A DNA stretch of 64,000 nucleotides from JAJPKK01 sp963781195 (GCA_963781195.1 CAWAEZ010000005.1:248001-312000); one strand, 5' to 3'; counted from the first letter of the stretch, positions 27,402-36,983 are shown. Notes: generated by a model from the letters alone, not told the origin. Translations and numbers: made by a program.

Positions 27402-28109
27402 TCACGCCTGCAGGTAGCGCCCACGCACCTCGGCATCGGCGGCGAGCGCGGCCGAGCTGCCGGTCCAGACCACGCGGCCCTTCTCGATCACCACATGGCG
27501 ATCGGCGAGCTTGGCGAGCGCATCGAGGTGCTTGTCGACGAGCAGGATCGCCTGGCCCTCGCGCTTGAGCGCAGCGAGGCAGGCCCAGATCTCGGCGCGG
27601 ATGCGGGGCGCAAGCCCCTCCGTCGCCTCGTCGAGGATGAGCAGCTTCGGGTTGGTCATGAGCGCACGGCCGATGGCGAGCATCTGCTGCTCGCCGCCGG
27701 ACAGCTCGGTGCCCATGTTGGTGCGGCGTTCCGCGAGCGCCGGAAAGAAATTGTAGACCGCCGGAAGCTGCCACCGCGGCGGTCCGAACCGCGCCGCCGC
27801 GGTGGCGACGAGGTTCTCCTCCACCGTGAGGGTCGGGAAGATCTGCCGGCCCTCCGGAACGAGGCCGAGGCCCATCTGGGCGATGCGGTAGGGCGGCAGG
27901 CCGAGGACCGGGACGCCGCCGACCCGCGCGGTCCCCCCGCTCGGGGTCAGCAGTCCCATCAGCACGCGGATGGTCGTCGTCTTGCCCATGCCGTTGCGGC
28001 CGAGCAGGGTGACCACCTCGCCTTCGGCAACCGCGAGGCTGATGTCGAACAGCACAGCGGCCGGGCCGTAGCCGGCCGCCAGACATTCGGCTTCGAGCAG
28101 CGCGGCCAT
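27402..28109 (-). CDS. livF: Branched-chain amino-acid-type ABC transporter ATPase (LivF)
   Basis: 235 residues. Walker A GRNGMGKTT (38-46), signature LSGGEQQMLAIGRALMTNPKLLILDEATEGLAP with Walker B, and the LivF-type ending VWTGSSAALAADAEVRGRYLQA. It pairs with LivG; the genes are 3 bp apart. LivF/LivG systems also serve urea, amides and aromatic acids, so the name reflects family rather than substrate. Last of the importer genes in this minus-strand operon. Confidence 0.92.
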   Translation of the reverse strand: MAALLEAECLAAGYGPAAVLFDISLAVAEGEVVTLLGRNGMGKTTTIRVLMGLLTPSGGTARVGGVPVLGLPPYRIAQMGLGLVPEGRQIFPTLTVEENLVATAAARFGPPRWQLPAVYNFFPALAERRTNMGTELSGGEQQMLAIGRALMTNPKLLILDEATEGLAPRIRAEIWACLAALKREGQAILLVDKHLDALAKLADRHVVIEKGRVVWTGSSAALAADAEVRGRYLQA

Positions 28110-28112
28110 TCG

Positions 28113-28865
28113 CTACTCCAACTCGTCGCCGAGATAGGCGGCGATCACCAGCGGGTCGTTGCGCACCGCGTCCGGCGGTCCGCTGGCGAGGATGCGCCCG
28201 TAGATCATGACGGAGATGCGGTCGGCGAGCGCGAACACCGCGGTCATGTCATGCTCGACCAGGATCATGGCGAATCGCCCCTTGAGGCGGGCGAGCAGCG
28301 CCACCAGCCGGTCGGATTCCTCGCGGCCGGTGCCGGCCATGGGCTCGTCGAGCAGGATCAGCTTCGGCGCCATGGCGAGAGCGATCGCCAGCTCCAGCGC
28401 ACGCTTTTCGCCATGGGAGAGCACACCCGCCCGCATGTGGATGCGGTCGCCCAGCCCGACCTCTTCGAGCGCTTCCCGGGCCGGACGGTTCAACGCCGGC
28501 TCGGCCGCGGCGCGGCCGAAGAAGCGGAAGCTCGATCCGGAGCGCGCCTGAACCGCAAGGGCGACGTTCTCCAGCGCCGAGAATCCGGGCAGGATCGACG
28601 TGATCTGGAACGACCGCGCAAGTCCGAGCCTGGCGCGGGCGGCGACCGGCAGCGCCGTGACGTCGCGGCCGCCGAAGCGGATGCGGCCGCTCTGCGGACG
28701 CAGGAACCCGGATATCTGGTTGATCAGCGTCGTCTTGCCGGCCCCGTTCGGGCCGATGATCGCGTGCAACTCGCCCGGCGCCACCGCGAGCGTCACGCCG
28801 TCGGTGACGGTGAGCGCGCCGAACTGCTTGCATAAATTCTCGACCTGCAGGACCGGATCAGCCAC
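28113..28865 (-). CDS. livG: Branched-chain amino-acid-type ABC transporter ATPase (LivG)
   Basis: 250 residues. Walker A GPNGAGKTT (about 37-45), LivG-specific insert with ARLGLARSFQITSILPGFSALENV, signature LSHGEKRALELAIALAMAPKLILLDEPMAG and ending DPLVIAAYLGDELE. The LSHGE signature is the usual LivG variant. Its start overlaps the end of livM by 8 bp. Works with LivF on the LivHM channel. Confidence 0.93.
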   Translation of the reverse strand: MADPVLQVENLCKQFGALTVTDGVTLAVAPGELHAIIGPNGAGKTTLINQISGFLRPQSGRIRFGGRDVTALPVAARARLGLARSFQITSILPGFSALENVALAVQARSGSSFRFFGRAAAEPALNRPAREALEEVGLGDRIHMRAGVLSHGEKRALELAIALAMAPKLILLDEPMAGTGREESDRLVALLARLKGRFAMILVEHDMTAVFALADRISVMIYGRILASGPPDAVRNDPLVIAAYLGDELE

Positions 28866-29835
28866 CGCGCGCGCTCCACAATCGCTGCACCACGCCGACC
28901 AGGCCGCCGCGGGCGAACACCGCGACGATCACCAGCAGCGGTCCGACGATGACCTTCCACTGTTCGGTGAAATCGGCGAGCCGCTCCTCCAGCAGCAGAT
29001 AGGCGAGCGCGCCGATCACCGCGCCGTAGAGCCGGCCCATGCCGCCGAAGATCACCATGATCAGCAGATCGCCGGAGCGCTGCCACGACATGTAGGCGGG
29101 GCTGACGAAGTCGGTGGCATTGGCGAGCAGCATGCCGGACAGCCCGCCGAGCGCCCCGGAGACGACATAGGCGGCGAGGCGAAACCGGCCGGTCTCGAAT
29201 CCGATCGCAGCCATGCGCACGGGATTTTCCCGGGCTCCGCGGAATACGCGACCGAACCGCGACGCGATCAGCACGTGGCACAGCACGTAGCTCGCCGCGA
29301 GACAGCCCAGCACGAGATAGTAGAAAGCCCGCACATTCTCCAGCAAAGGGTAGCCGAGCACGGTATTGCGCATGTGAATGGTGAGGCCGTCGTCGCCGCC
29401 GTAGGGCGCGAGCGAGCTGGCCGTGAAGAACGCCATCTGCCCGAACGCCAGCGTGATCATGATGAAATAGACGCCCTTGGTGCGCAGGCTGACGAGGCCG
29501 GTGAGGAAGGCGAACAGCATCGACACCGCGAGCGCCGTGGCGAGCGCGACCGCGCCCTGGTGGATGCCGTGGGCGGCGAGAATGCCGACGGCATAGGCCC
29601 CGAGCCCCATGAAGGCGGCATGGCCGAACGAGATCATCCCGCCATAGCCGAGAATGAAATCGAGCCCGATGGCGGCGATCGCGAAAATCATGATCCGCAT
29701 GAACAGGCTCACCAGGTAGGACTGGTCTCCCCCCGCCGCGAGCGGCACCGCGGCAAATCCCGCAAGCAAGATCAGCGGCACGACGACATCGGCGGATAGC
29801 CGCGGCGCGAGCCGTTTGCGCTCATCGCCCGGCAT
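28858..29835 (-). CDS. livM: Branched-chain amino-acid-type ABC permease (LivM)
   Basis: 325 residues, about nine membrane helices. Family landmarks: AIGLDFILGYGGMISFGHAAFMGLGAYAVGIL and the coupling region SRFGRVFRGARENPVRMAAIGFETGRFRLAAYVVSGALGGLSGML. It is immediately adjacent to livH (livH stop at 29836) and overlaps livG. Confidence 0.93.
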   Translation of the reverse strand: MPGDERKRLAPRLSADVVVPLILLAGFAAVPLAAGGDQSYLVSLFMRIMIFAIAAIGLDFILGYGGMISFGHAAFMGLGAYAVGILAAHGIHQGAVALATALAVSMLFAFLTGLVSLRTKGVYFIMITLAFGQMAFFTASSLAPYGGDDGLTIHMRNTVLGYPLLENVRAFYYLVLGCLAASYVLCHVLIASRFGRVFRGARENPVRMAAIGFETGRFRLAAYVVSGALGGLSGMLLANATDFVSPAYMSWQRSGDLLIMVIFGGMGRLYGAVIGALAYLLLEERLADFTEQWKVIVGPLLVIVAVFARGGLVGVVQRLWSARGG

Positions 29836-30759
29836 TCAGCGGCCCCGCGCCGGAAACAGACCGCTCGGGCGCACATAGAGCACGACCGCCATCAGGAGAT
29901 AGATCAGCATCGAGGCGATTGCGGGACCCACCGTGCGGGCCGGCGACGGCGCCATGAACAGGCGCAGGATGTCGACCGCGAACGACCGGCCGAGCGTATC
30001 GACGAGGCCGACCAGCATCGCCCCGAGAAACGCGCCGCGGATCGAGCCGATGCCGCCGATGACGATGACGACGAAGGCGAGGATGACGATGGTGTCGCCC
30101 ATGCCCGGCTCGACCGAAAGGATCGGCGCGATCATCACGCCGGCGAAGCCGGCCAGCATGGTGCCGAAGCCGAAGACGATCATGAACAGCCGCCGGATAT
30201 CGACGCCCAGCGCCGACACCATGGCGGAATTGCTGGCGCCAGCACGCACCAGCATCCCGACCCGCGTGAAGCGGATCATGACGTAGAGCAGCATCGCTGT
30301 GGCGAGCCCGCACGCGATGATGACGAGACGCCACATCGGGTAGGCAAGGCCGGGCATCAGCGTCACCGTGCCCGAGAACCGGTCCGGGATCGGCAGGCTG
30401 AGCGGCGCCGCGCCCCACACGATCTTCACGCCCTGATTGAGGAACAGGATGATGCCGAACGTCGCCACCACCTGGTCGAGGTGGTCGCGGTCATAGAGAT
30501 GGCGGAACACCGCGAATTCAAGCAGCAGTCCGACCGCGAGCGAGGCAGCGAGCGCGAGCCCCAGCGCCGCCAGGAAGCTTCCGGTGACGCCGTAGAACAT
30601 GACGGCGAGATAAGCGCCGAGCATGTATTGCACGCCATGGGCGAGATTGACGAAGTCCATCACGCCGAACACCAGCGTGAGCCCCGCCGCGATCAGGAAC
30701 AGCAGGACACCGAACTGGATGCCGTTGAGGGTCTGAATGACGAGAAGGTTCGCCGACAT
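29836..30759 (-). CDS. livH: Branched-chain amino-acid-type ABC permease (LivH)
   Basis: 307 residues, about eight membrane helices. LivH motifs: NGIQFGVLLFLIAAGLTLVFGVMDFVNLAHG near the N-terminus and RFTRVGMLVRAGASNSAMVSALGVDIRRLFM as the coupling loop. It ends with VLYVRPSGLFPARGR. It follows the binding-protein gene after an 86-bp gap. Confidence 0.93.
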   Translation of the reverse strand: MSANLLVIQTLNGIQFGVLLFLIAAGLTLVFGVMDFVNLAHGVQYMLGAYLAVMFYGVTGSFLAALGLALAASLAVGLLLEFAVFRHLYDRDHLDQVVATFGIILFLNQGVKIVWGAAPLSLPIPDRFSGTVTLMPGLAYPMWRLVIIACGLATAMLLYVMIRFTRVGMLVRAGASNSAMVSALGVDIRRLFMIVFGFGTMLAGFAGVMIAPILSVEPGMGDTIVILAFVVIVIGGIGSIRGAFLGAMLVGLVDTLGRSFAVDILRLFMAPSPARTVGPAIASMLIYLLMAVVLYVRPSGLFPARGR

Positions 30760-30845
30760 GCGGTCCCGTGTTCATCCGCCGCGAATCGGCAGCGCGCGCA
30801 CGCTCTCGTGGAGGGGCGAGGCCGCTGCCGCGCCCGCCGGTGCGC

Positions 30846-32012
30846 TCACTTCATCCGGCAGTCCTTGGCGTGGGCGTCGGCGTAGGTCTCGAAAACCTTC
30901 TGCGCGATCTCGGTTTCGTACTTGCCGTCGGGGCGCTTGGCGACTTTCACGAGGTAGAAGTCCTGGATCGGGTAGTGGTTGGTATTGAACCGGAATGTGC
31001 CGCGCAGCGACGTGAAGTCGGCCTTCATCAGGGCGGCGCGCAGCGCGTCCTTGTCCGACGTCGCGCCCTTGGTCTGCTTGAGCGCGCTGTCGATCAACTG
31101 CGCGGCGTCATAGGCCTGGAACGCGTAGCTGCCGGGCACCGCGTTGAATTCCTTTTCGTAGGCGGCGACGAACTCCTTGTTCTGCGGATTGTCGAGATTG
31201 GGCGCCCAGTTGGCGCCGCCGAAGAAGCCGATCGCGGCCGCCTGCTGCGCCGGCAGGGTCGATTCATCGACGGTGAAGGCGGACAGGAAGGTGATCTTGT
31301 CGGCAAGGCCGGCCTGGCGGAACTGCTTGACGAAGTTGACGCCCATGCCGCCCGGCAGGAACACGAAGATCGCGTCCGGCGCCGCCGCGGAAATGCGGGC
31401 GAGCTCCGCCGAGTAATCGAGCTGGTTGAGCGGCACGTACACTTCGTCGGCGATCTCGCCCTTGAAGTACCGCTTGAAGCCGGCGAGCGCGTCCTTTCCG
31501 GCCTGGTAGTTGGGGGCCATGATGAAGACTTTCTTCAGGCCCTTGTCCTGCGCGTACTTGCCGAGCACCTCGTGGTTCTGGTCGTTCTGGTAGGAGGTGA
31601 CGAACAGGTTCGGGTTGCATTCCGGCCCGGCGAAATTGGAGGTTCCGGCGTTCGGGCTGATCAGGAAGGCGCCGCCGTCGGTCGCCGGCTTGAGGATCGC
31701 CTGGAGGATATTGGAGAACACCGGCCCGACCACGAAATCGACCTTGTCGCGCTCCATGAACGTCTTCACCTTGGAGACGGCGACGTCGGGCTTGAGCTCG
31801 TCGTCCTGGACCAGCAGCTCGACCTCGCGACCGCCGAGCTTGTTGCCGAGGGTCTTGAGGGCGAGATTAAAGCCGTTGCGCTGCTGCTGCCCGAGCACCG
31901 CGGCGGGACCCGACAGCGTCGTGATCAGGCCGATCTTGAGCTTCTCCTGTGCTCGCGCCGCGCCGGACGTGAGGAGGACTGCCGCCGCGAGCATTGAGAC
32001 CCAGGTCTTCAT
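30846..32012 (-). CDS. Liv-type ABC substrate-binding protein
   Basis: 388 residues. Signal peptide MKTWVSMLAAAVLLTSGAARA, then the LivJ/LivK-type periplasmic binding fold (EKLKIGLITTLSGPAAVLGQQQRNGFNLALK). The start at 32012 fits the signal peptide; the longer frame upstream runs through the 17-bp repeat array and is not coding. Ends with KVFETYADAHAKDCRMK. First gene of the order binding protein-livH-livM-livG-livF. Family members bind amino acids, amides or aromatic acids; the catabolic surroundings favour an aromatic or amide ligand, which is inference. Confidence 0.92.
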   Translation of the reverse strand: MKTWVSMLAAAVLLTSGAARAQEKLKIGLITTLSGPAAVLGQQQRNGFNLALKTLGNKLGGREVELLVQDDELKPDVAVSKVKTFMERDKVDFVVGPVFSNILQAILKPATDGGAFLISPNAGTSNFAGPECNPNLFVTSYQNDQNHEVLGKYAQDKGLKKVFIMAPNYQAGKDALAGFKRYFKGEIADEVYVPLNQLDYSAELARISAAAPDAIFVFLPGGMGVNFVKQFRQAGLADKITFLSAFTVDESTLPAQQAAAIGFFGGANWAPNLDNPQNKEFVAAYEKEFNAVPGSYAFQAYDAAQLIDSALKQTKGATSDKDALRAALMKADFTSLRGTFRFNTNHYPIQDFYLVKVAKRPDGKYETEIAQKVFETYADAHAKDCRMK

Positions 32013-32033
32013 CGTGTACTCCCGTCGCATGAT

Positions 32034-32135
32034 CGCGAGACGTTGCAGGTCGCGAGACGTTGCAGGTCGCGAGACGTTGCAGGTCGCGAAACCTCGCAAG
32101 TCGCGAGACCTCGCAAGTCGCGACACGTTGCAGGT
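32034..32135. repeat. Six tandem 17-bp repeats upstream of the Liv-type operon
   Basis: Units start at 32034, 32051, 32068, 32085, 32102 and 32119. Units 1-3 are identical (cgcgagacgttgcaggt). Units 4 and 5 are a variant (cgcgaracctcgcaagt) and unit 6 is an intermediate (cgcgacacgttgcaggt). The 17-bp period is not a multiple of three, so it is not coding. It lies 21 bp upstream of the binding-protein start and so falls in the leader or promoter. The remaining bases of the 32013-32413 divergent gap contain an AT-rich stretch (about 32215-32250) but no promoter I can define. Confidence 0.9.
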
Positions 32136-32413
32136 CTCTCGGCCCTGCGCAACTCCCGATCGTGCGGGACGCGCCGTCGCGCCCCCTCGGCGGGTCCGCA
32201 TTGACGCCGCCGGTTGCAACGATCTTAACTTTAATACCAAGCTTGTGAAGGCGACTTTCGCGCCGGCCGCTAGGGTCGGTGCGCCAGGGCCGCTTGACGG
32301 AGCCGCCGGTGCCTTACGGGGTCGTGTCAGTCGTACTGGATTCGTGGTTGAATGCCGCAGCTTCGCGCCGCGACGGCGCATCGAATGGCTGCAAGACGCG
32401 GGGAGAGGAAGCA

Positions 32414-32863
32414 ATGCAGGCGATGAGCGCTGGAGTGACGCGCGCCGGTACCGGCGTCGACGGGATCGTGTGGAACATTCTCGGCCAGACCTACGTCCCC
32501 AAGCAGGTCTCCGAGCACTCGTTCTCCTGGCATGCGACCTTCCCGCCCGGCACCTTCGTGCCGCCGCACATCCATCCGACCCAGGACGAGTTCGTCTATA
32601 TGTTCGAGGGGCGGCTCGACTGCGTGATCGACGGCCGCGAGTTCTTCGCGACGGCGGGCGACCTGATCCGGCTGCCGATGGCGATCGCCCACGGCCTGTT
32701 CAACAAGACCGAGCAGCCCGTGAAGTGCCTGTTCTGGGTGACGCCGACGCGCCGGCTCTACGACCTGTTCTGGGCGATCCACTCCATGAAGGAGCAGAAG
32801 CCCGACGAGGTGGTCGCGCTCGCGGCCAAGCACGAGGTGGTGTTCCTGCCGCCTCCGCCTTGA
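32414..32863 (+). CDS. Cupin-domain protein
   Basis: 149 residues starting at the ATG at 32414 behind GAGAGGAAG. A single cupin barrel: motif 1 PPHIHPTQDEFVYMFEGRLDCVIDG has the His-x-His and Glu metal ligands, and motif 2 AGDLIRLPMAIAHGLFNKT the last His. Small cupins of this type are dioxygenases, isomerases or ligand-binding proteins; the exact reaction is not predictable. It is divergent from the Liv-type operon and convergent with the FAD monooxygenase, and probably belongs to the same catabolic unit. Confidence 0.85.
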   Translation: MQAMSAGVTRAGTGVDGIVWNILGQTYVPKQVSEHSFSWHATFPPGTFVPPHIHPTQDEFVYMFEGRLDCVIDGREFFATAGDLIRLPMAIAHGLFNKTEQPVKCLFWVTPTRRLYDLFWAIHSMKEQKPDEVVALAAKHEVVFLPPPP

Positions 32864-32891
32864 TCGGCGCGACCTTGGCGGGCCGCGCCGC

Positions 32892-34148
32892 TCAGGCCGC
32901 CTTCACGGCGGCGAGACGGTTGACCTGCTCCTTGGCGAAGCCCGCCGTGGCGGCATAGCCGCGCACGATGGCCTGGCGCCGCTCGAAGCTGAGCACATCG
33001 TCGATCGCGGAAAAGCCGTTCGGCGCGAGCTCTTCGACGACGTCGATGACGCCCTCCGGACCGCCCTTGCGGTTCATGTGAACGATCTGCGCCGTCATCG
33101 GCAGCCGTTCCTCCTCATAGCTGCGCAGTGCTGCGAAGGCATTGTCGGCGCTCTGGAGCTTGTCGGCGAGACAGCGCGCATCGAGGATCGCCTGCGAGGC
33201 CCCGTTCGACCCGACCGGGTACATGGGATGGGCGGCATCGCCGAGCAGCGTCACCCGGCCGTGCGACCACCGCGGCAACGGATCGCGGTCGCACATGGGA
33301 TATTCCCAGAAGTCGCCGGTCGCCTCGACCAGGTGCTCGGCATCGATCATCGGCACGCGGAAGCGCCGCAGGTGAGGCATCAGGTCCTGCATGCGGCCGG
33401 GGTTCGACCAGTCCTCCTTGTTGGGCGGCGGCGTATTGCCGTCGGCGATCTTTGCCGTCACCGCCCAATTGGTGAGCTTGCGGTCCGTCCGCGCCCCCTC
33501 GGCAATCGGATAGACGACGAACTTGGCGGCGAGGCCGCCCGCCACGATCATCGAGCGTCCGGTGAGAAAGGCCGGCCAGTCGACGGCGCCGCGCCACAGC
33601 ATGATGCCGTTCCACCGCGCCGGGCCCTCGTCCGGAAACACCGTCTCACGCACTTTGGAATGAATGCCGTCGCAGCCGATCAGGACGTCGCCGCGGGCGG
33701 TGGCGCGGTGGCCGGTGCGGTCGAAGAAATAGGCGGTGACGCCGCCTTCGTCCTGCGCATAGGCGCCGAGCCGATGGCCGGTCCGGATGCGCACTTCGCC
33801 GAGGCGGGCGCGGGCGGCCTGGTGGATCACGCCATGGAGGCGGCCGCGGTGAATCGAGAATTGCGGTACGTCGTAGCCGGCGGCAACGCCGCGCGGCTCG
33901 CGCCAGATCTCCTGGCCGAACCGGTTGAGGTAGAACAGCTCGTGGGTGCGGATCGCCACCGCGTCCAGACGCTCCAGCAGGCCGAGCCCGGCAAGCTCCT
34001 TGATCGCATGAGGCAGCGTGTTGATCCCGACGCCGAGCTCCCGGATGGCGTCCGCCTGCTCGAACACCTCGCAGTCGATGCCGCGGGCGTGCAGCATCAG
34101 CGCCGTGGTCAGCCCGCCGATGCCACCGCCGATGATGAGCGCTTTCAT
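32892..34148 (-). CDS. FAD-dependent aromatic monooxygenase (PhzS/salicylate-hydroxylase-like)
   Basis: 418 residues from the ATG at 34148. Class A flavoprotein monooxygenase: N-terminal dinucleotide fold IIGGGIGGLTTALMLHARG, the DG motif GCDGIHSKVRE (about 165-175), and the GD motif VTLLGDAAHPMYPVGSNGASQAILDA for FAD ribityl binding. These NAD(P)H enzymes hydroxylate or oxidatively decarboxylate aromatic acids or N-heterocycles. It lies convergent with the cupin gene and between the Liv-type importer and Mo-hydroxylase copy 2, so a shared aromatic or heterocycle pathway is likely. Confidence 0.9.
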   Translation of the reverse strand: MKALIIGGGIGGLTTALMLHARGIDCEVFEQADAIRELGVGINTLPHAIKELAGLGLLERLDAVAIRTHELFYLNRFGQEIWREPRGVAAGYDVPQFSIHRGRLHGVIHQAARARLGEVRIRTGHRLGAYAQDEGGVTAYFFDRTGHRATARGDVLIGCDGIHSKVRETVFPDEGPARWNGIMLWRGAVDWPAFLTGRSMIVAGGLAAKFVVYPIAEGARTDRKLTNWAVTAKIADGNTPPPNKEDWSNPGRMQDLMPHLRRFRVPMIDAEHLVEATGDFWEYPMCDRDPLPRWSHGRVTLLGDAAHPMYPVGSNGASQAILDARCLADKLQSADNAFAALRSYEEERLPMTAQIVHMNRKGGPEGVIDVVEELAPNGFSAIDDVLSFERRQAIVRGYAATAGFAKEQVNRLAAVKAA

Positions 34149-34622
34149 GTCTCGCCGGTACTCCGCGCCCGCGCGCCGAAAACCGGCGCCTGGGGCTCCC
34201 TCGCCAGTGTGGAACGGCGCGCCGTCCCCGGCAACCGGCATCGCGGCTTATGGTGACCGGCCAGCGAACCCGCGCCGCGGCCTCGGGCCGACCCGGCCCC
34301 GTGGGACGCTCCCAGGGTACCCTGCAGGCCGGCCCGCCTGCGGCCCCATATTGACGACCGAGCCGGCATCAATGTCTTATCCCGCCCTCTCGAGCGAGCG
34401 GCGGCACGGGCCGATGAAACGCCTGTCTCGTCCTTTCTGTGATCGCCCGGCTGGGCCGGGCGCTCAGCAACCATCGGACTGTGATTCCGGCCCAGCCCGG
34501 GGACCGCTCATGGCACCGGAGCCGGATGCCGCTTTGGCGGGCATGACGGACGTGCCATGCGAGCCTGCCATGAAAGCCTGCCGCCGAGCGCCGATGCCTG
34601 GGGAACGAATGGAGCGTTGTCG
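34149..34622. other. Divergent intergenic region with reverse copy of the 21.6-kb repeat
   Basis: No gene seen. About 34440-34550 contains CGCCCGG/CCGGGCG (34444-34462) and a ctttggcgggcatgac segment. In reverse complement these align with the element at 21612-21735. The ATG at 34557 that opens a longer frame for the next gene lies at the edge of this repeat and is unlikely to be the true start. Confidence 0.6.
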
Positions 34623-36983
34623 TTGAAGAGCGGTGAATTGAACCAGGGCATCGGCCAGCCGGTCCGGCGGAAGGAAGACTTTCGCCTCGTTACGGGACAC
34701 GGGCGATACGTCCCCGATCTCCAGCTTCCCCGCATGGCCTTTGCGGCGTTCGTGCGCTCGCCCCATGCCCATGCGCGCATCAAGTCCATCGACACGAGCA
34801 GGGCCGGCGCTGCGCCCGGCGTCCTCGCTGTCCTGACCGGCCTGGACTTCATCGCTGACGGCCTGCAGCCCCTCAATCACGAGCCGCGGCTGGTCGGCGG
34901 CGCCGACGTGGTGGTGACCAGCGTTCCCGGGTTTGAGACCTTCGTCGGTGCGCAGCCGCTGCTGCCATCCGACAAAGTGCGATATGTCGGCGAGCCGGTC
35001 GCCCTCGTGATCGCCGACGGGGCTGAGGCGGCGAAGGACGGGGCGGAGCTGGTCGCGGTCGACTACGAGGTCCTCCCCTCCGTCACCATGGCGAGCGACG
35101 CGGTCAGGCCCGGCGCCCCCCTGGTGTGGGACGAGGCCGGCTCCAACCTCTGCGTCGATGTCGACGTCGGCGACCGCGCGGCGGCGGACGCGGCGTTTGC
35201 GGGCGCGGCGCACACGGTCCGTCTCGACGCCTGGATCCAGCGCGTCACCGGTACGCCGATGGAGCCGCGCAACGCCATAGCCGACTACGACTCCGAGGCC
35301 GGGAGATACACGCTCTATGCGGGCACCGGGATGGGAGTGGTCAGGGAGGCGCAGGATCTGGCGCGCGTTCTCGGCGTGCCGCCGGAGCGGTGCCGCGCCC
35401 TGTGCGGCGACATGGGCGGGAATTTCGGCACGCGGAATTTCTTCTTCGCTGAATACGGCCTGCTGCCATGGGCGGCGCGCCGCGTCGGGCGTCCCGTCAA
35501 GTGGCTCGGCGACCGCAGCGAGTCGTTCTTGAGCGACTACCAGGGCCGCGATCTCACCGTCGAGGCCGAGCTCGCGCTCGATGCCGAGGGGCGATTTCTC
35601 GCCGTCCGCGGCATCGCGCTGAGCAATGTCGGCGCGCACACCATTTCGTTCGTCCCGCTGCGCAAGTCGCTCGGAATCATGTCCGGCGTCTACCGCATTC
35701 CCGCCGTCCACTTCCGCGGCCGCGCCGCGCTGACCAACACGCCGCCGACCACGCCGTACCGCAGCGCCGGGCGGCCGGAGGCGATCTTCGTGATCGAGCG
35801 TCTCGTCGACATCGCGGCGCGCCACTGCGGCTTCGATCCCGTCGCGCTGCGCCGGCGCAACCTCGTCGCGCCGGACGACATGCCCTACACCAACGGCGTC
35901 GGCGTCACCTACGACAATGGCGAATACGAGCGCGGCATGGATGCGGCGCTCGCGCTCGCCGACTGGGCCGGATTTGCCGCGCGCCGCGAGGAGGCGCGCC
36001 GGCGCGGCCGGCTGCGTGGGATCGGGATCGGCAATTACATCGAGGGGGCGGGTGGCTTCCCGCGCGAGCGGGCCGAGGTCACGGTGGGCGCCGACGGACG
36101 CGTCGAGCTGGTGCTCGGCACCATGAACAGCGGCCAGGGGCATGAAACGAGCTTCGCTCAGCTCCTCACGACCTGGCTCGGCGTTCCGTTCGACAGCGTC
36201 GATTTCGTCGCCCACGACACCGACCGCGTGTCGATGGGCGGCGGGTCACACTCGGGCCGATCGATGCGCCTTGCGAGCCTCGTCATCGGCAAGGCGACCG
36301 ACGAGATCATCGAAAAGGGCAAGCGGATCGCCGGAGCCCTGTTCGAGACCGACCCCGCCGACATCGAATTCCGCGACGGCCGGTTCGGCGTCAAGGGCAC
36401 CGACCGCCGTCTCGGGATCTTCGAGGTGGCGCGTGCCGCCGCGACCCGAACCGATCTTCCCGAGGAGCTGCGCGGCAAGCTCGACGGGATCGCGGACCAG
36501 ACGGTGGCGGCGGGCGCCTTTCCCTCGGGGACCCACATCTGCGAGGTCGAGGTCGATCCAGAGACGGGCGAAGTCCGGCTCGTGAAGTGGAGCGGGGTCG
36601 ACGACGTCGGACTCGCGGTCAATCCCCTCATTCTCCACGGCCAGACCCATGGTGCCGCCGCGCAGGGCATCGGCCAGGCGCTTCTCGAGATTTGCCACTA
36701 TCACCGCGACGACGCGCAATCGCTCACCGGGTCGTTCATGGATTACGCCGTGCCGCGCGCGGCGTCGCTTCCGTTCTTCGACTGCGAACTGATCGAAGTG
36801 CCGGCCACGAGCCACCGCTACGGCATCCGCCCCGGCGGCGAAGGCGGCACGACGCCGGCGCTCGGCGCGGTGATCAACGCGGTGGTCGACGCGCTCGCCG
36901 AGTTCGGGGTGCGGCACATCGAGATGCCGGCCACGCCGGAGCGCGTGTGGCGTGCGATCCACGGCAAGGCCGAGGTGAAATAG
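34623..36983 (+). CDS. Xanthine dehydrogenase-family molybdopterin-binding subunit (copy 2)
   Basis: 786 residues from a TTG at 34623 (KSGELNQGIGQPVRRKEDFRLVTGHGRYV). This start avoids translating a repeat element, and a GGAG lies upstream. Hammerhead domain N-terminal; Moco-binding segments GDMGGNFGTRNFFF, TPYRSAGRPEAIFV and GTMNSGQGHETSFAQL. Catalytic Glu about 740 is in RPGGEGGTTPALGAVINAV. The loop TPYRSAGR is again not the form I CO-dehydrogenase type. No FAD or iron-sulfur subunit adjoins it. A convergent hydrolase and amidohydrolase follow. Confidence 0.92.
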   Translation: MKSGELNQGIGQPVRRKEDFRLVTGHGRYVPDLQLPRMAFAAFVRSPHAHARIKSIDTSRAGAAPGVLAVLTGLDFIADGLQPLNHEPRLVGGADVVVTSVPGFETFVGAQPLLPSDKVRYVGEPVALVIADGAEAAKDGAELVAVDYEVLPSVTMASDAVRPGAPLVWDEAGSNLCVDVDVGDRAAADAAFAGAAHTVRLDAWIQRVTGTPMEPRNAIADYDSEAGRYTLYAGTGMGVVREAQDLARVLGVPPERCRALCGDMGGNFGTRNFFFAEYGLLPWAARRVGRPVKWLGDRSESFLSDYQGRDLTVEAELALDAEGRFLAVRGIALSNVGAHTISFVPLRKSLGIMSGVYRIPAVHFRGRAALTNTPPTTPYRSAGRPEAIFVIERLVDIAARHCGFDPVALRRRNLVAPDDMPYTNGVGVTYDNGEYERGMDAALALADWAGFAARREEARRRGRLRGIGIGNYIEGAGGFPRERAEVTVGADGRVELVLGTMNSGQGHETSFAQLLTTWLGVPFDSVDFVAHDTDRVSMGGGSHSGRSMRLASLVIGKATDEIIEKGKRIAGALFETDPADIEFRDGRFGVKGTDRRLGIFEVARAAATRTDLPEELRGKLDGIADQTVAAGAFPSGTHICEVEVDPETGEVRLVKWSGVDDVGLAVNPLILHGQTHGAAAQGIGQALLEICHYHRDDAQSLTGSFMDYAVPRAASLPFFDCELIEVPATSHRYGIRPGGEGGTTPALGAVINAVVDALAEFGVRHIEMPATPERVWRAIHGKAEVK

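Noticed and set aside
32013..32413. Longer N-terminus for the Liv-type binding protein through the upstream frame
   Set aside because: It would translate the 17-bp repeat array and remove the signal peptide from the N-terminus.
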